64,000 nt of DNA from Mycobacterium paraterrae (GCF_022430545.2 NZ_CP092488.2:4092001-4156000), one strand, 5' to 3'; shown: positions 42,468 through 52,126, counted from the stretch's first letter. Made by a program: numbers and translations. Notes: generated by a model from the sequence alone, not told the origin.

Positions 42468-43967
42468 GTGCCCGCGGTTGTCGAAGTTCCCGTCGTCGCC
42501 CACACGGCGCTCGGTGCTCTGCGCGGGATTGCCGAGGACGGGATTGCGGTGTGGCGTGGAGTGCCCTACGCGCAACAGCCGGTCGGTGACCGTCGATTCG
42601 CCGCACCCAAGCCGTTGCCAGCTTGGCCCGGTGTACGAGACGCGCTCGAGCATGCTCCGCTGCCACCCCAGAGCCGATCGATGGCAGCGGGGGACCGCAA
42701 CGACCCGAAGATCCGCGACGAAGCCTGCCTGACGGTCACAGTGTGGTCACCCGATGTGAGTGCCTCGCTGCCGGTAATGGTCTGGATCCCCGGTGGGGCA
42801 TTTGTCAACGGGGCCGGGCAGCTTCAGCTCTACGACGGGTCGCGGCTGGCCGCCAACGGTGATGTCGTCGTTGTCAATGTCACCTACCGCGTCGGTGTTT
42901 TCGGCGGTTTTGATCTTGGGGCGCTCGGCGCCGGATTCGACGACAACCTCAGCCTGCGTGATCAGATTGCCGCGTTGACATGGGTACGCGAGAACGTCGC
43001 AGCGTTCGGCGGCGATCCTGATCGAGTGACGATTTTCGGTGAATCAGCCGGTGCCACATCGGTATTGGCGCTATTGGCCAGCCCGGCCGCCGACGGCCTG
43101 TTTGCGCGAGCGATCGCGCAGAGTCCCGCGCTGCCGCTGATCGCCGACCGCGAAATTCGCGCGGAGCAGACGCATCGATTCCTTGCTCATCTCGAGGTGA
43201 CGGCCGCGGAGTTGAAGGGCCTGCCTCAACGCGAATTGCGCCGCGCCGCAGGGCAATTACAACTCGCAAGTGTTGCGTCGTCGCCGACACTAGCGCATGG
43301 ATTGACCTACGGCGTTGAGTTGCTGCCTCGGCATCCGATCGAGGCGGCGCAACGAGGCGCGATCGCCCGGATGCCGCTCATTATCGGTACCAATCGGCGT
43401 GAGGCCGCACTGTTTGTCCGCGACAACCCGCCGATGCTTCCCACCACACCGGACAGCGTGGACCGTCTGCTGTGCCGGCTTTCACCGGATGCCACATCGC
43501 AGATCGGTGCCGCCTACCCGCGCTATCCGAACCGTCGCGCCCTAGAAGCCTTCGGTGCCGACGCCATGTTCGTGGCCCCGACATGGGCGTTCGCCGATGC
43601 CTATAGCGCACTGGCGCCCACGCATATGTACCGTTTCGACCACGCACCTGCGACGCTGCGGCTGACCGGCTTGGGCGCAGTGCACGGCAGCGAGATCGTG
43701 CACATCCTGCATACCTACGATTCGCACCTGGGTCGACGTCTGCACCCGCTGGGTAGATGGTGGACGCCCCGGGTCGGGCGCCGGCTACAGCGCGGGTGGT
43801 TGGAGTTCGCGACAGCGGCCGCCGGGTGCGACCCTCCGTGGACGAATGAGTGGCCACGTTACGACATTCAGCGACGCGCAACTCGCATCATTCGGTCTCG
43901 TTACGACGAAGTTATTAACGATCCGGACGGTCGGCGCCGAAATTGGTGGTTCCGAGTCTCGGAATGA
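42468..43967 (+). CDS. Type-B carboxylesterase/lipase
   Basis: 499 residues from the GTG at 42468. Alpha/beta hydrolase of the carboxylesterase type B family: FRGVPYAQQPVGDRRFAAP-like start (WRGVPYAQQPVGD), WIPGGAFVNGAG oxyanion hole, nucleophile Ser193 in FGESAGAT, acid in GTNRREAALF, and His in GAVHGSEIVH. All three triad residues are present. Acts on ester substrates, possibly lipids, but nothing identifies them. It is first in the block that also holds the ketosynthase and the sulfotransferase, 132 bases upstream of the ketosynthase. Confidence 0.88.
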   Translation: MPAVVEVPVVAHTALGALRGIAEDGIAVWRGVPYAQQPVGDRRFAAPKPLPAWPGVRDALEHAPLPPQSRSMAAGDRNDPKIRDEACLTVTVWSPDVSASLPVMVWIPGGAFVNGAGQLQLYDGSRLAANGDVVVVNVTYRVGVFGGFDLGALGAGFDDNLSLRDQIAALTWVRENVAAFGGDPDRVTIFGESAGATSVLALLASPAADGLFARAIAQSPALPLIADREIRAEQTHRFLAHLEVTAAELKGLPQRELRRAAGQLQLASVASSPTLAHGLTYGVELLPRHPIEAAQRGAIARMPLIIGTNRREAALFVRDNPPMLPTTPDSVDRLLCRLSPDATSQIGAAYPRYPNRRALEAFGADAMFVAPTWAFADAYSALAPTHMYRFDHAPATLRLTGLGAVHGSEIVHILHTYDSHLGRRLHPLGRWWTPRVGRRLQRGWLEFATAAAGCDPPWTNEWPRYDIQRRATRIIRSRYDEVINDPDGRRRNWWFRVSE

Positions 43968-44099
43968 AATTCCTTAACCGCAGCTGAGAAGCCGGGCACG
44001 GCGAGTTCAGCCGAATTCCGCGACTGAAATGCGCTTGAAGAGTAATTTTGGCTTTCAATCGAGGCCGCACCGGGGCGGCTTCTGGGAATGGGGCCAGCC

Positions 44100-45149
44100 A
44101 TGTCTAAAAGAATTGCAAACAATTCTCAGCTTCCTCGAATGTTCTTATCGAAGCCTTCCGTCGTCATTCCCGAGACCGCAGTCGACAACGCGACGGTGCT
44201 GACGCGGGTACGGGAGTCGTTTCGCGGCCCGGATTCCGACTGGGAGCCGGTCTGTCAAGGCGTGCAATACGTGTTGGCCCGATGTAACACCCAAGTCCGA
44301 TACATCGACCCGGACCCGACGCTCTCGCCTGGCGAGTTCGCGTCCCGCGCGGCGACGGCGTGCCTCTTCGAGAACGGCGTCGAGGCGTCCGAGGTCGATC
44401 TTTTGGTTTACGGGGGAATTGCTCGCGAGAACTTCGAACCGGCGACCGCGGCCGAGGTGGCGGGCCGGCTGGGTGCGACGCCGCTGCACGCCTTCGACGT
44501 GACATGTGCCTGCGCTGGGCTGGTCGAGGCGATTCACGTCGTCGCCGGCTATTTTGCCCTGCATCCCGAGCTCAAGACCGCGCTGGTCTGCGCGGGTGAA
44601 TTATGGCGCGACCACGTTACATACGACTTGCAGACGCTCGACGACGTAGCCACTTACGCCGCTGGCCTCACCCTGGGCAACGCCGCCGCGGCGTTCTTGG
44701 TGACGCGCGAGTCGCTGGCGGCCGGAGGAGCGCGACTCCTGGGCTTCCGGCACAAGACGTTGGCAGAGCATTACGGCCTGTGTTCCGCGCCGGTCGACGG
44801 ACCGTTCTTCTCGCGCTCGAAAGAACTTTTCGCACTTGCGGTTCACGTGCCCGGTGAGGTCGCGCGACTCCTCACCGACGCGGGGTGGGCGGCCCAAGAC
44901 GTCGACCACTATGTCTTCCATCAGCCGAGCCAAGCAATCCTCGAGCGTGTCTTCGACGGAATCGGCGCCCGCCCCGAAGCGTGCGTTCACACTCACTCCC
45001 TCTACGGCAACAGCGCCAGCACATCATGGGCGGTGGCCCTCAACCACCGACTCAAGCACGGCACGGTCAACAACGGCGACAAGCTTGTGATCGCCAGCGC
45101 CGCATCCGGTTTCACCGTCGTATGCGCGTCCGCGGTGTGGGAGAGCTAA
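44100..45149 (+). CDS. Ketoacyl-ACP synthase III-like condensing enzyme
   Basis: 349 residues from the ATG at 44100 (another ATG at 44088). FabH-type thiolase fold. The catalytic triad is intact: Cys138 in DVTCACAG, His274 in VFHQPSQ, Asn304 in YGNSAST, with the same 30-residue His-Asn spacing as E. coli FabH. It differs from true FabH in the N-terminal half (VVIPETAVDNATVLTRVRESF). Such enzymes condense an acyl-CoA with malonyl-ACP or join two acyl chains. The next gene, a sulfotransferase, begins immediately after its stop. The natural product is unknown. Confidence 0.85.
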   Translation: MSKRIANNSQLPRMFLSKPSVVIPETAVDNATVLTRVRESFRGPDSDWEPVCQGVQYVLARCNTQVRYIDPDPTLSPGEFASRAATACLFENGVEASEVDLLVYGGIARENFEPATAAEVAGRLGATPLHAFDVTCACAGLVEAIHVVAGYFALHPELKTALVCAGELWRDHVTYDLQTLDDVATYAAGLTLGNAAAAFLVTRESLAAGGARLLGFRHKTLAEHYGLCSAPVDGPFFSRSKELFALAVHVPGEVARLLTDAGWAAQDVDHYVFHQPSQAILERVFDGIGARPEACVHTHSLYGNSASTSWAVALNHRLKHGTVNNGDKLVIASAASGFTVVCASAVWES

Positions 45150-46265
45150 GTGGGTCGTTATCTGCGGGTCTACCGCGTGCTCGGCCAAACGTTCGGTTTG
45201 TGGTTTCGGCCGTTTGGCGCCTTCACGCTGCTACAACTGCGCCAGCTTGTTTCGGCGATCACGTTAGGTCTGGACCACCTGTGCTATCCGCGTCACCGCA
45301 ATCAGGCGATCGACCGGCCGATCTTCATCATCGGAAACCCCCGCAGTGGGACCACATTCCTGCATCGACTGCTGCTCGGTGCGGGTGACATGGCGGCTTT
45401 CGAATTATGGGAAATGCTGTTTCCCGCGATCACCGCGCGCAAGCTCCTGGGCGGTATCGTGCCACGCCTGGACAAGTTGTCACCGGCTCGCTATCACCCT
45501 TCTGACGTGCACGAGACCAGCCTGCGTGGCATCGAGACCGACGATGTGGCCTGGTTCTTCCGCACCATGGACGGCCCCTTCGCGTGGGCGTATTTCCTTG
45601 CGTGGCAGGACAAGTGGGGGAGCGAATTGTCGCGGCGGGAGTTCGGGATTGACGGCGTCACGCCCCACGAGGAAGAGCGTTTCTTCGACTACTATGACGC
45701 CTGCTGGCGGCGGAACCTGACGCTCAAGGGCGCCGGCCGCGTGCTGGCCAAAACCAGCATGCTGACCATGCGCCTCGACGCGGTGCTGCGGCGTTACCCC
45801 GACTGCAAACTCGTCTACGTCATTCGCGATCCGGTCGAGGTGATCCCGTCGGGAATGTCGTTGCTTGCCAGCGTGCTCGAGAATGGCTACGACGTGTGGA
45901 ATCGCACCAAGGAAGCCGACCAGCGCAGGTGGGTGGAGAACCTGTATCAGGCTTCGTGTGACATGCTGCGTCATTTTCACGAAGCCCACGCTGCCGGAAA
46001 GATCCCCGAGCGCAACTTGTGCATCGTCCGGTACGAGGACCTGATTCACGACCTCGAATCGACGATGGATCGAATCCTCGATTTCGTCGAGATCAAGCCC
46101 TCCGAGGAATTCCTGGACGAGGTACGCGAACAGGCCGCGCGGCAGCGAAGCTACAGCAGCAAGCACGGGCATTCGCCCTCGCAGTTCGGCCTGACCCCAG
46201 AGCGCATCCGGGCAGACCTCGGATTCGTCTACCCAGCCTTTGGCCTGTCAGACCGAGCCGGCTGA
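45150..46265 (+). CDS. Sulfotransferase family protein
   Basis: 371 residues. GTG start directly after the ketosynthase TAA (no spacer). The PAPS 5'-phosphosulfate loop IIGNPRSGTTFLHRLL is at about residues 60-75 and the 3'-phosphate site VYVIRDPVEVIPSGMS at about 225-240. This matches the sulfotransferase family, which transfers sulfate from PAPS to hydroxyl or amine groups. The N-terminal segment is basic and hydrophobic, which suggests membrane association. Its stop overlaps a possible ATG (46265) of the next frame. Probable substrate: the product of the coupled ketosynthase (inference). Confidence 0.88.
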   Translation: MGRYLRVYRVLGQTFGLWFRPFGAFTLLQLRQLVSAITLGLDHLCYPRHRNQAIDRPIFIIGNPRSGTTFLHRLLLGAGDMAAFELWEMLFPAITARKLLGGIVPRLDKLSPARYHPSDVHETSLRGIETDDVAWFFRTMDGPFAWAYFLAWQDKWGSELSRREFGIDGVTPHEEERFFDYYDACWRRNLTLKGAGRVLAKTSMLTMRLDAVLRRYPDCKLVYVIRDPVEVIPSGMSLLASVLENGYDVWNRTKEADQRRWVENLYQASCDMLRHFHEAHAAGKIPERNLCIVRYEDLIHDLESTMDRILDFVEIKPSEEFLDEVREQAARQRSYSSKHGHSPSQFGLTPERIRADLGFVYPAFGLSDRAG

Positions 46266-46318
46266 TGTCCGGCGCACCACATTCGTTCACCCGGAATGAC
46301 CACTGGAGGATCGGCGAC

Positions 46319-47815
46319 ATGGGCAAGCAATCAATCGAGAAGCGTGAAACAGCCTCCGGCGCTTCAATTCTGGATCTGCGCCTGCGTTCGGCCGCACGGC
46401 AGGTGACATCGATGACCACCAGGCACCGCCGCGTCGGCGCCGTTGCAAGTGGATTGCTCGCCATGGTGTTCCTCCCGTCGGCTGTCGCGCATGCCGACAA
46501 CTGGACGGTTACCCCCGACCCTCATTCGATCGAAACCATAACCGGGATCTACGGACACGGGTTCGAAGGCGGCGACACCGCACCGCCGGCCGTCGAAGGC
46601 AGCATCCAAGGCAACCAGACCTTCGACTGGGCCAACGTCACAAGCCACAACTCTGGGACCTTCTACGGCTACGAGAGTTACTCGAACGACGGTCTTGGCG
46701 GAATAAACACCGAGGTGTACGTCGCGGGCGACGTGACGGGTGCCAACGGTCCGGCGGTGGGCTCCGTTTTCGACACATACTCCTACGGATACGGCAGCTT
46801 CACCAATACCTACTCGGCGGTCCCCAACGGTGCGGGCGGATCCACCATCACCGACACGCTCCAGACGCCCAGCGGGACAATCGTGATCCCGACCTCGTTC
46901 GACGCAGCCAACGGATTGATCGCCGACGCCGGCGGTGTCGGCGTCGGCAACGGCGGCACGATGGTTCCTGTTGGCTCGCAAGACGTTACATCGATCAGCG
47001 GCATTCCACCACTGACCGTGGCGTTGCAGGGCAGCCAGGACTTCCAGTTCTTCAACTCGGCTCATCACCTGCTCGGGACCGTGGGGACCGTCGATACCAC
47101 GACGACGGACGGCGCCGGAACCTACACCGAGGCCGTGCTGATCACTTCCGACAACGGCGCAACCAACATCGGCAGCGGCGCGGCGGATGTCCCGGCAGTG
47201 GGCTCGATCTTCAACACGATCCAGTTCGGCAATCTGACCAATGTCTACTCCGACTACGTGATGCCGGGTGGAAACCACTACGTGGACATCTTGTACACGC
47301 CGCTCGGAAACATGTGGATACCAACCCTTTTCGATGCTGCGAGCGTCGAAACTCTGAGTAATTCCACGATTACGCTGCCGAACGGGATGGTCTTCGATCC
47401 AATCACCGAACTCGGGTTCACAGGGATCAACGGGCTGCCGCCCGTCGACGTCGGAGTGCAAGGCGGACAGGACTTCAACTTCACCGACGGTGCCGCGGCG
47501 GGATCCTTTACCGCTGACGTGACAAACACACTCGACGAATTCAACGACTCCACGGAGACGATTCTGGTCACCAGTTCGACAGACGCCGCCGTGCTGCCGC
47601 CGGGGTCGGAGTTCGAGATCGTCAATTTCGGCTACGGATTCGAGAGCTTCTACTCCGACATCGCTTCGCCCATACCCGGCGGAGACACCATCATGGAGAC
47701 GCTGGTGACACCGTTCGGCGACATCACTTTGCCCCCTCCGTTCGACGCGGCGGCCGGGTTGTTCAACGACATGTTCATGATCTTCGCGGGCGGAGCGCCA
47801 CTGACCGGTCTGTGA
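46319..47815 (+). CDS. Secreted protein with three tandem copies of one domain
   Basis: 498 residues from the ATG at 46319, which has GGAGG 9 bases upstream; ATGs at 46265 (overlapping the upstream stop) and 46412 are possible. A signal peptide ends AVAHADN. The mature part is three repeats of about 150 residues: ITGIYGHGFEG, ISGIPPLTVALQGSQDF and INGLPPVDVGVQGGQDF mark the beginnings, and TPSGTIVIPTSFDAANGL, TPLGNMWIPTLFDAASVE and TPFGDITLPPPFDAAAGL mark the ends. Rich in Asn, Thr and Gly, poor in charged residues. Presumably a beta-rich surface protein. Family not recognised. Confidence 0.75.
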   Translation: MGKQSIEKRETASGASILDLRLRSAARQVTSMTTRHRRVGAVASGLLAMVFLPSAVAHADNWTVTPDPHSIETITGIYGHGFEGGDTAPPAVEGSIQGNQTFDWANVTSHNSGTFYGYESYSNDGLGGINTEVYVAGDVTGANGPAVGSVFDTYSYGYGSFTNTYSAVPNGAGGSTITDTLQTPSGTIVIPTSFDAANGLIADAGGVGVGNGGTMVPVGSQDVTSISGIPPLTVALQGSQDFQFFNSAHHLLGTVGTVDTTTTDGAGTYTEAVLITSDNGATNIGSGAADVPAVGSIFNTIQFGNLTNVYSDYVMPGGNHYVDILYTPLGNMWIPTLFDAASVETLSNSTITLPNGMVFDPITELGFTGINGLPPVDVGVQGGQDFNFTDGAAAGSFTADVTNTLDEFNDSTETILVTSSTDAAVLPPGSEFEIVNFGYGFESFYSDIASPIPGGDTIMETLVTPFGDITLPPPFDAAAGLFNDMFMIFAGGAPLTGL

Positions 47816-48099
47816 GCCGGCGCGTCCACTGCGCCGCCAACCGTATCCGGGTGTAGCGAGACAGGTTCTACCGCAAACGGCGCACGGTGCCGCGCAGAGC
47901 CCGTCGAGCCGAGTCGCACTGCATCGTCCCCCGATGCGCGCCTCAACCCCGGTCTCGTGAAACGGGCCCGGCGCGTGAGCTGTCGGACGGCACATGTACA
48001 GGCGCCGGGCTTGTTCGAAGCTGAACGAATGATAAGTTACCGCTGACAAACTCTCAGTACCGATGTTGAGACAGCTATGCGCAGATGGGAGCACTACAT

Positions 48100-48639
48100 A
48101 TGTTCGGCACCACGCGAGGCGGAATCCTGCTGGCGACGATCATCAGCGCTCTCGTGACTGCGTACACGATGGCCATCGGCACGATCGCAGTCGCGCGTGC
48201 CGACGACCCTTTCAGCGACATCGTCGCCGCCGTGCAGGGCGACTTCGCTCTCGGTCAGGAAGCGTTCACCCTTGCCAACGCGGCCTTTGCCGACGGTGAG
48301 CTGGCCAATGGGCTGGCGCTGTTCTACGGCGGCCTGGACGACTACCTGCTGTCGGTGCCGGACAATCTTCTCCAAGGTTCACTGGCTGCGCTGCTGGGGG
48401 AGCCGATCGAATCATCGCTGAGTTGGACGATTCCCACACCGGCGGACTTCAACGACGCCCTGATCGTCGCTCCGACGCTGGAACTCATCGGGCTCGGTGA
48501 TTTGACCAACGCGGCGTCCGACCTGTCGGCCGGAGACTTTGCCGGCGCGCTGGACTCCGCCCTCACCGGTTACGAGTACCTCTACTTCGTCGTTCCTGAG
48601 CTCTTCATCGTCGGTTCAGTCGCCGGCTTCGGGCTTTGA
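48100..48639 (+). CDS. Small secreted protein, no recognised domain (A)
   Basis: 179 residues from the ATG at 48100, behind GGGAG; an ATG at 48085 adds 5 residues. Signal peptide ending VARADDP. The mature protein is acidic and hydrophobic and contains LFYGGLDDYLLSVPDNLLQG. A similar block occurs in the next protein (LFIAVDDDLFGIPSFY), which suggests a common origin. The upstream spacer carries a CTCAGTAC motif that is also present before the next gene. Confidence 0.65.
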   Translation: MFGTTRGGILLATIISALVTAYTMAIGTIAVARADDPFSDIVAAVQGDFALGQEAFTLANAAFADGELANGLALFYGGLDDYLLSVPDNLLQGSLAALLGEPIESSLSWTIPTPADFNDALIVAPTLELIGLGDLTNAASDLSAGDFAGALDSALTGYEYLYFVVPELFIVGSVAGFGL

Positions 48640-48743
48640 GCCCTTCGCAAACTGTAGGTGTCCAACTGAGGAAATTCTCAGTACTCGCTGCGAAGTCTCT
48701 CAGGTAACGAGATACGTTCGGGCTTCAAGAGATTGGAGCCCCC

Positions 48744-49289
48744 ATGACGTACAGACACCCCCGGGCCATCCTGGGCGCCGCTGTCGGTGCGCTCGGCGCG
48801 TTCGCGGCCGTGGCGACAAATTCGCCGGTGGCCCACGCCGACTCGATCACTGACGGCGTCGCGGCCATCGAGGCCGCCGCGAACACCGCCTACTCCACCG
48901 CGCTGACCGATCTGGGCAACCCCGCCACGGAGGCCGCCGGCTTGACGCAGCTGTTCATCGCCGTGGACGACGACCTGTTCGGGATCCCCAGCTTCTACGA
49001 AACCGCGCTGACCGACCAGTTGCAGGGCGTGGCGATCATCCCGCCGACCGATTTCGAAATCGGATCGGGTCTTCCGTTCGACTTCTCGGCGCCGACCAGC
49101 CTCGCTCAGTCCGTCACCGAGGCCAACACCATTTATGTCGAGGGCGCTACCACCCTGGTCAACTTGATCAACAGCTTGCCCGCGACCGATCTGGCCGACG
49201 CGACGCTGTACAACGCGCAGTCGTTGATCGATCAGTTCATCCTGCCCGGGCAAATCGAACTCATCGCCAATCTGGTCTTCGCTCTCTAA
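48744..49289 (+). CDS. Small secreted protein, no recognised domain (B)
   Basis: 181 residues. A signal peptide (ILGAAVGALGAFAAVATNSPVAHADS) then a helical acidic protein ending in a hydrophobic tail (IELIANLVFAL). It resembles protein A in size, composition and the LFxxxDDDLxxxP block, so the two are probably distant tandem paralogues. It closes the accessory block; the next gene on the other strand is a core gene. Confidence 0.65.
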   Translation: MTYRHPRAILGAAVGALGAFAAVATNSPVAHADSITDGVAAIEAAANTAYSTALTDLGNPATEAAGLTQLFIAVDDDLFGIPSFYETALTDQLQGVAIIPPTDFEIGSGLPFDFSAPTSLAQSVTEANTIYVEGATTLVNLINSLPATDLADATLYNAQSLIDQFILPGQIELIANLVFAL

Positions 49290-49337
49290 CCCGGACGGCC
49301 TCGTCAACGAATTCCGTTGTGGAATAGAGTGTTTCGA

Positions 49338-50231
49338 CTAGCCAGGGCCGTCGCTGCTGGCAGCCAGCAGTGGCACCAGCACGTCGCTGATCGGCGTCGC
49401 GATTCCGTGCGCGCGGGCCTTGCGGATGATCACCCCGTTGCGGATGTCCCACTCCTGCGGGCGGCCGGCCTCGCGGTCGGCCAGCATCGAAGTGCCCATG
49501 TCCGCCGGCGCCTGCCGGAACATCTCCACGGTGCCGGCGACGACGTCGTCGGCCAACTGCGCCCCCTCGGCGCGAGCCACCTTGAGGCATTCCGCCGCAT
49601 AGCGCTGCGCCAACTCCGCGACGTCGTCACGCCGGAACATCCCAGACCGCCGGCCGGTCAGCACCATCAGGCCGGCGACCGCGTTCACCAGCAGCTTGCG
49701 CCACGCTGCGGTGACGAAGTCCGGATCGCAGTCGGCGACGCCGCCGGCCGCGCGCCACGTTTCGGCGAACGTAGTTGCGGCCGGCCCGGTCGGTAGCGAC
49801 AGCCGCGCCTCGGTACGCAGCCGCACCCAGCCGGCCGGCTGAGTCTCAGCCGAAAACCACACGATGCCGGGAACAACCGCTGACGACGCACACAGCGGTT
49901 GCACCTGCTCGACCTGTTCGACACCGTTTTGGAAGACAACTACGACCGTGTGCTCATCGCACAGCCGCGCCAGCCAGCGAGCCGCGTGTGCGTTCTGCGT
50001 CGCTTTGACCGCGAGCAGTACCACCTCGACCGGAGCAGTGATCTCCGCGGGATTGGTACGTACCGGTCCGGGCACGATGATCGGGTCGGCGCCGTCCGGC
50101 CGCAGCTCGATCTGGGCACGCGGGGTTCGCCCGCAGACAAGAACACGGTGACCAGCGGCGGACAAGTACGCGGCGACCGTCGTGCCAACGGCCCCCGGAC
50201 CGATAAGCGCGACCCGACCCATGACATCCAT
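49338..50231 (-). CDS. Ketopantoate reductase-like protein (ApbA/PanE family)
   Basis: 297 residues. NADP-binding N-terminus GRVALIGPGAVGTTVAAYL, central AVKATQNAHAA, NGVEQVEQ, and the C-terminal helical domain with AAWRKLLVNAVAGLM and the conserved GTSMLADREAGRPQEWDIRNG segment, which contains the catalytic Lys/Asn/Glu/Ser positions of the family. Equivalent to Rv2573. It reduces 2-dehydropantoate or a related 2-keto acid. Divergent from aspS with 65 bases between. Confidence 0.88.
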   Translation of the reverse strand: MDVMGRVALIGPGAVGTTVAAYLSAAGHRVLVCGRTPRAQIELRPDGADPIIVPGPVRTNPAEITAPVEVVLLAVKATQNAHAARWLARLCDEHTVVVVFQNGVEQVEQVQPLCASSAVVPGIVWFSAETQPAGWVRLRTEARLSLPTGPAATTFAETWRAAGGVADCDPDFVTAAWRKLLVNAVAGLMVLTGRRSGMFRRDDVAELAQRYAAECLKVARAEGAQLADDVVAGTVEMFRQAPADMGTSMLADREAGRPQEWDIRNGVIIRKARAHGIATPISDVLVPLLAASSDGPG

Positions 50232-50296
50232 AGCTTCGGTCGAAATTACCCGCCTCTAGACTGGGCTGTCGTTCCCACCGTTCGCGAGGAGTATTT

Positions 50297-52072
50297 GTGC
50301 TGCGCAGTCACGCCGCCGGTTCATTGCGGGTCACCGACGCCGGTCAACAGGTGACTTTGGCGGGATGGGTCGCGCGTCGGCGCGACCACGGCGGAGTGAT
50401 CTTCATCGACCTACGCGACGCGACAGGCGTGTCCCAGGTGGTCTTCCGTGCCGAGGACGTGCTGGCTCAGGCGCATCGACTGCGTGCGGAGTTCTGTATC
50501 GCCGTCGAGGGTGTCGTCGAGATCCGACCGGAAGGCAACGCCAACGCCGAAATCGCGACCGGTGAGATCGAAGTCAACGCAACATCGCTCACGGTTTTGG
50601 GGGAGTGCGCTCCGCTGCCCTTCCAGCTCGACGAGCCCGCGGGTGAGGAAGTCCGGCTGCGTTACCGCTACCTAGACCTGCGGCGCGAGGGTCCGGGCAA
50701 CGCAATTCGGTTGCGCTCCAAGGTGAATGCGGCCGCGCGCGGCGTGCTGGCCGGCCAGGACTTCGTCGAGATCGAGACCCCGACGATGACCCGCTCGACA
50801 CCGGAAGGCGCACGCGACTTCCTCGTGCCGGCAAGGCTGCAACCCGGTTCCTTCTACGCGCTGCCGCAGAGCCCCCAGCTGTTCAAGCAGCTGCTGATGG
50901 TGGCCGGCATGGAGCGGTACTACCAGATCGCGCGTTGCTACCGCGACGAGGATTTCCGCGCCGACCGCCAGCCCGAGTTCACCCAGCTCGATCTGGAGAT
51001 GAGCTTTGTCGAAGCCGACGACGTCATCGCGACCGCCGAGCGGGTGCTCAAGGCCGTGTGGGCGTTGATCGGATATGACCTTCCGCTGCCGATACCGCGG
51101 ATCAGCTACGCCGAGGCGATGAGGCGGTTCGGGACCGACCGGCCCGACCTACGGTTCGGTGTCGAACTCGTCGAATGCACAGAGTTCTTCTCCGAGACGA
51201 CCTTTCGAGTGTTCCAGGCGCCGTATGTCGGCGCAGTGGTGATGTCCGGTGGGGCTTCGCAGCCGCGCCGCACCCTGGACGGGTGGCAGGAGTTCGCGAA
51301 GCAGCGCGGTCACAAAGGGCTGGCCTACGTGCTGGTCGGTGACGACGGCACACTGGGCGGTCCGGTGGCCAAGAACCTGTCCGACGCCGAACGCGACGGC
51401 CTGGCCGCCCACGTCGGCGCCGAACCGGGTGACTGCATCTTTTTCTCGGCCGGCGCGGTGAAGCCGTCCCGGGCGCTGCTGGGAGCGGCTCGTGACGAGA
51501 TTGCGAAGCGGCTGAACCTGATCGACCCGGATGCCTGGGCGTTCACCTGGGTGGTCGACTTTCCGCTGTTCGAGCCTGCCGACGAGGCCACCGCCGCCGG
51601 CGATGTCGCGCTGGGCAGCGGTGCCTGGACAGCCGTGCACCACGCCTTCACCTCGCCCAAGCCCGAGTCCGAGGCCACCTTCGACAGCGATCCGGGCAAT
51701 GCGCTCGCGGACGCCTACGACATCGTCTGCAATGGCAACGAGATCGGCGGTGGCTCCATTCGTATCCATCGCCGCGACGTCCAGGAGCGCGTCTTCGCGA
51801 TGATGGGCATCGGTGCCGCCGAGGCGCAGGAGAAATTCGGATTCTTGTTGGATGCGTTCACCTTTGGCGCTCCGCCGCACGGTGGAATCGCTTTCGGGTG
51901 GGACCGGATCGTCCAACTGCTGTCGAAAGCGGACTCGATCCGCGAGGTGATTGCGTTCCCGAAGTCGGGCGGCGGTGTCGACCCGTTGACCGATGCGCCG
52001 GCCCCGATCACCGCCCAGCAGCGCAAGGAGTCGGGGATCGACGTCAAGCCCGAGGCTGCGTCCGCGAAATAG
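50297..52072 (+). CDS. aspS: Aspartyl-tRNA synthetase
   Basis: 591 residues (596 in M. tuberculosis). Class IIb synthetase: N-terminal OB-fold anticodon domain (VTLAGWVARRRDHGGVIFIDLRD), FVEIETPTMTRSTPEGARDFLVP, ARCYRDEDFRADRQPEFTQLDLEMSF (motif 2), a bacterial insertion domain and motif 3 (GIAFGWDRIVQLL). GTG start with GCGAGGAG upstream. As in other mycobacteria it is likely non-discriminating. Confidence 0.97.
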   Translation: MLRSHAAGSLRVTDAGQQVTLAGWVARRRDHGGVIFIDLRDATGVSQVVFRAEDVLAQAHRLRAEFCIAVEGVVEIRPEGNANAEIATGEIEVNATSLTVLGECAPLPFQLDEPAGEEVRLRYRYLDLRREGPGNAIRLRSKVNAAARGVLAGQDFVEIETPTMTRSTPEGARDFLVPARLQPGSFYALPQSPQLFKQLLMVAGMERYYQIARCYRDEDFRADRQPEFTQLDLEMSFVEADDVIATAERVLKAVWALIGYDLPLPIPRISYAEAMRRFGTDRPDLRFGVELVECTEFFSETTFRVFQAPYVGAVVMSGGASQPRRTLDGWQEFAKQRGHKGLAYVLVGDDGTLGGPVAKNLSDAERDGLAAHVGAEPGDCIFFSAGAVKPSRALLGAARDEIAKRLNLIDPDAWAFTWVVDFPLFEPADEATAAGDVALGSGAWTAVHHAFTSPKPESEATFDSDPGNALADAYDIVCNGNEIGGGSIRIHRRDVQERVFAMMGIGAAEAQEKFGFLLDAFTFGAPPHGGIAFGWDRIVQLLSKADSIREVIAFPKSGGGVDPLTDAPAPITAQQRKESGIDVKPEAASAK

Positions 52073-52126
52073 ACGCCAGGGCAGTGAATCGGCCGACCGA
52101 AGCGACCCTCGCTTCTGTTTCGCGGA

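Noticed and set aside
48010..48028. GTTCGA...GAACGA before protein A as an SOS box
   Set aside because: The half-sites point the wrong way and the spacing differs from TCGAAC-N4-GTTCGA.
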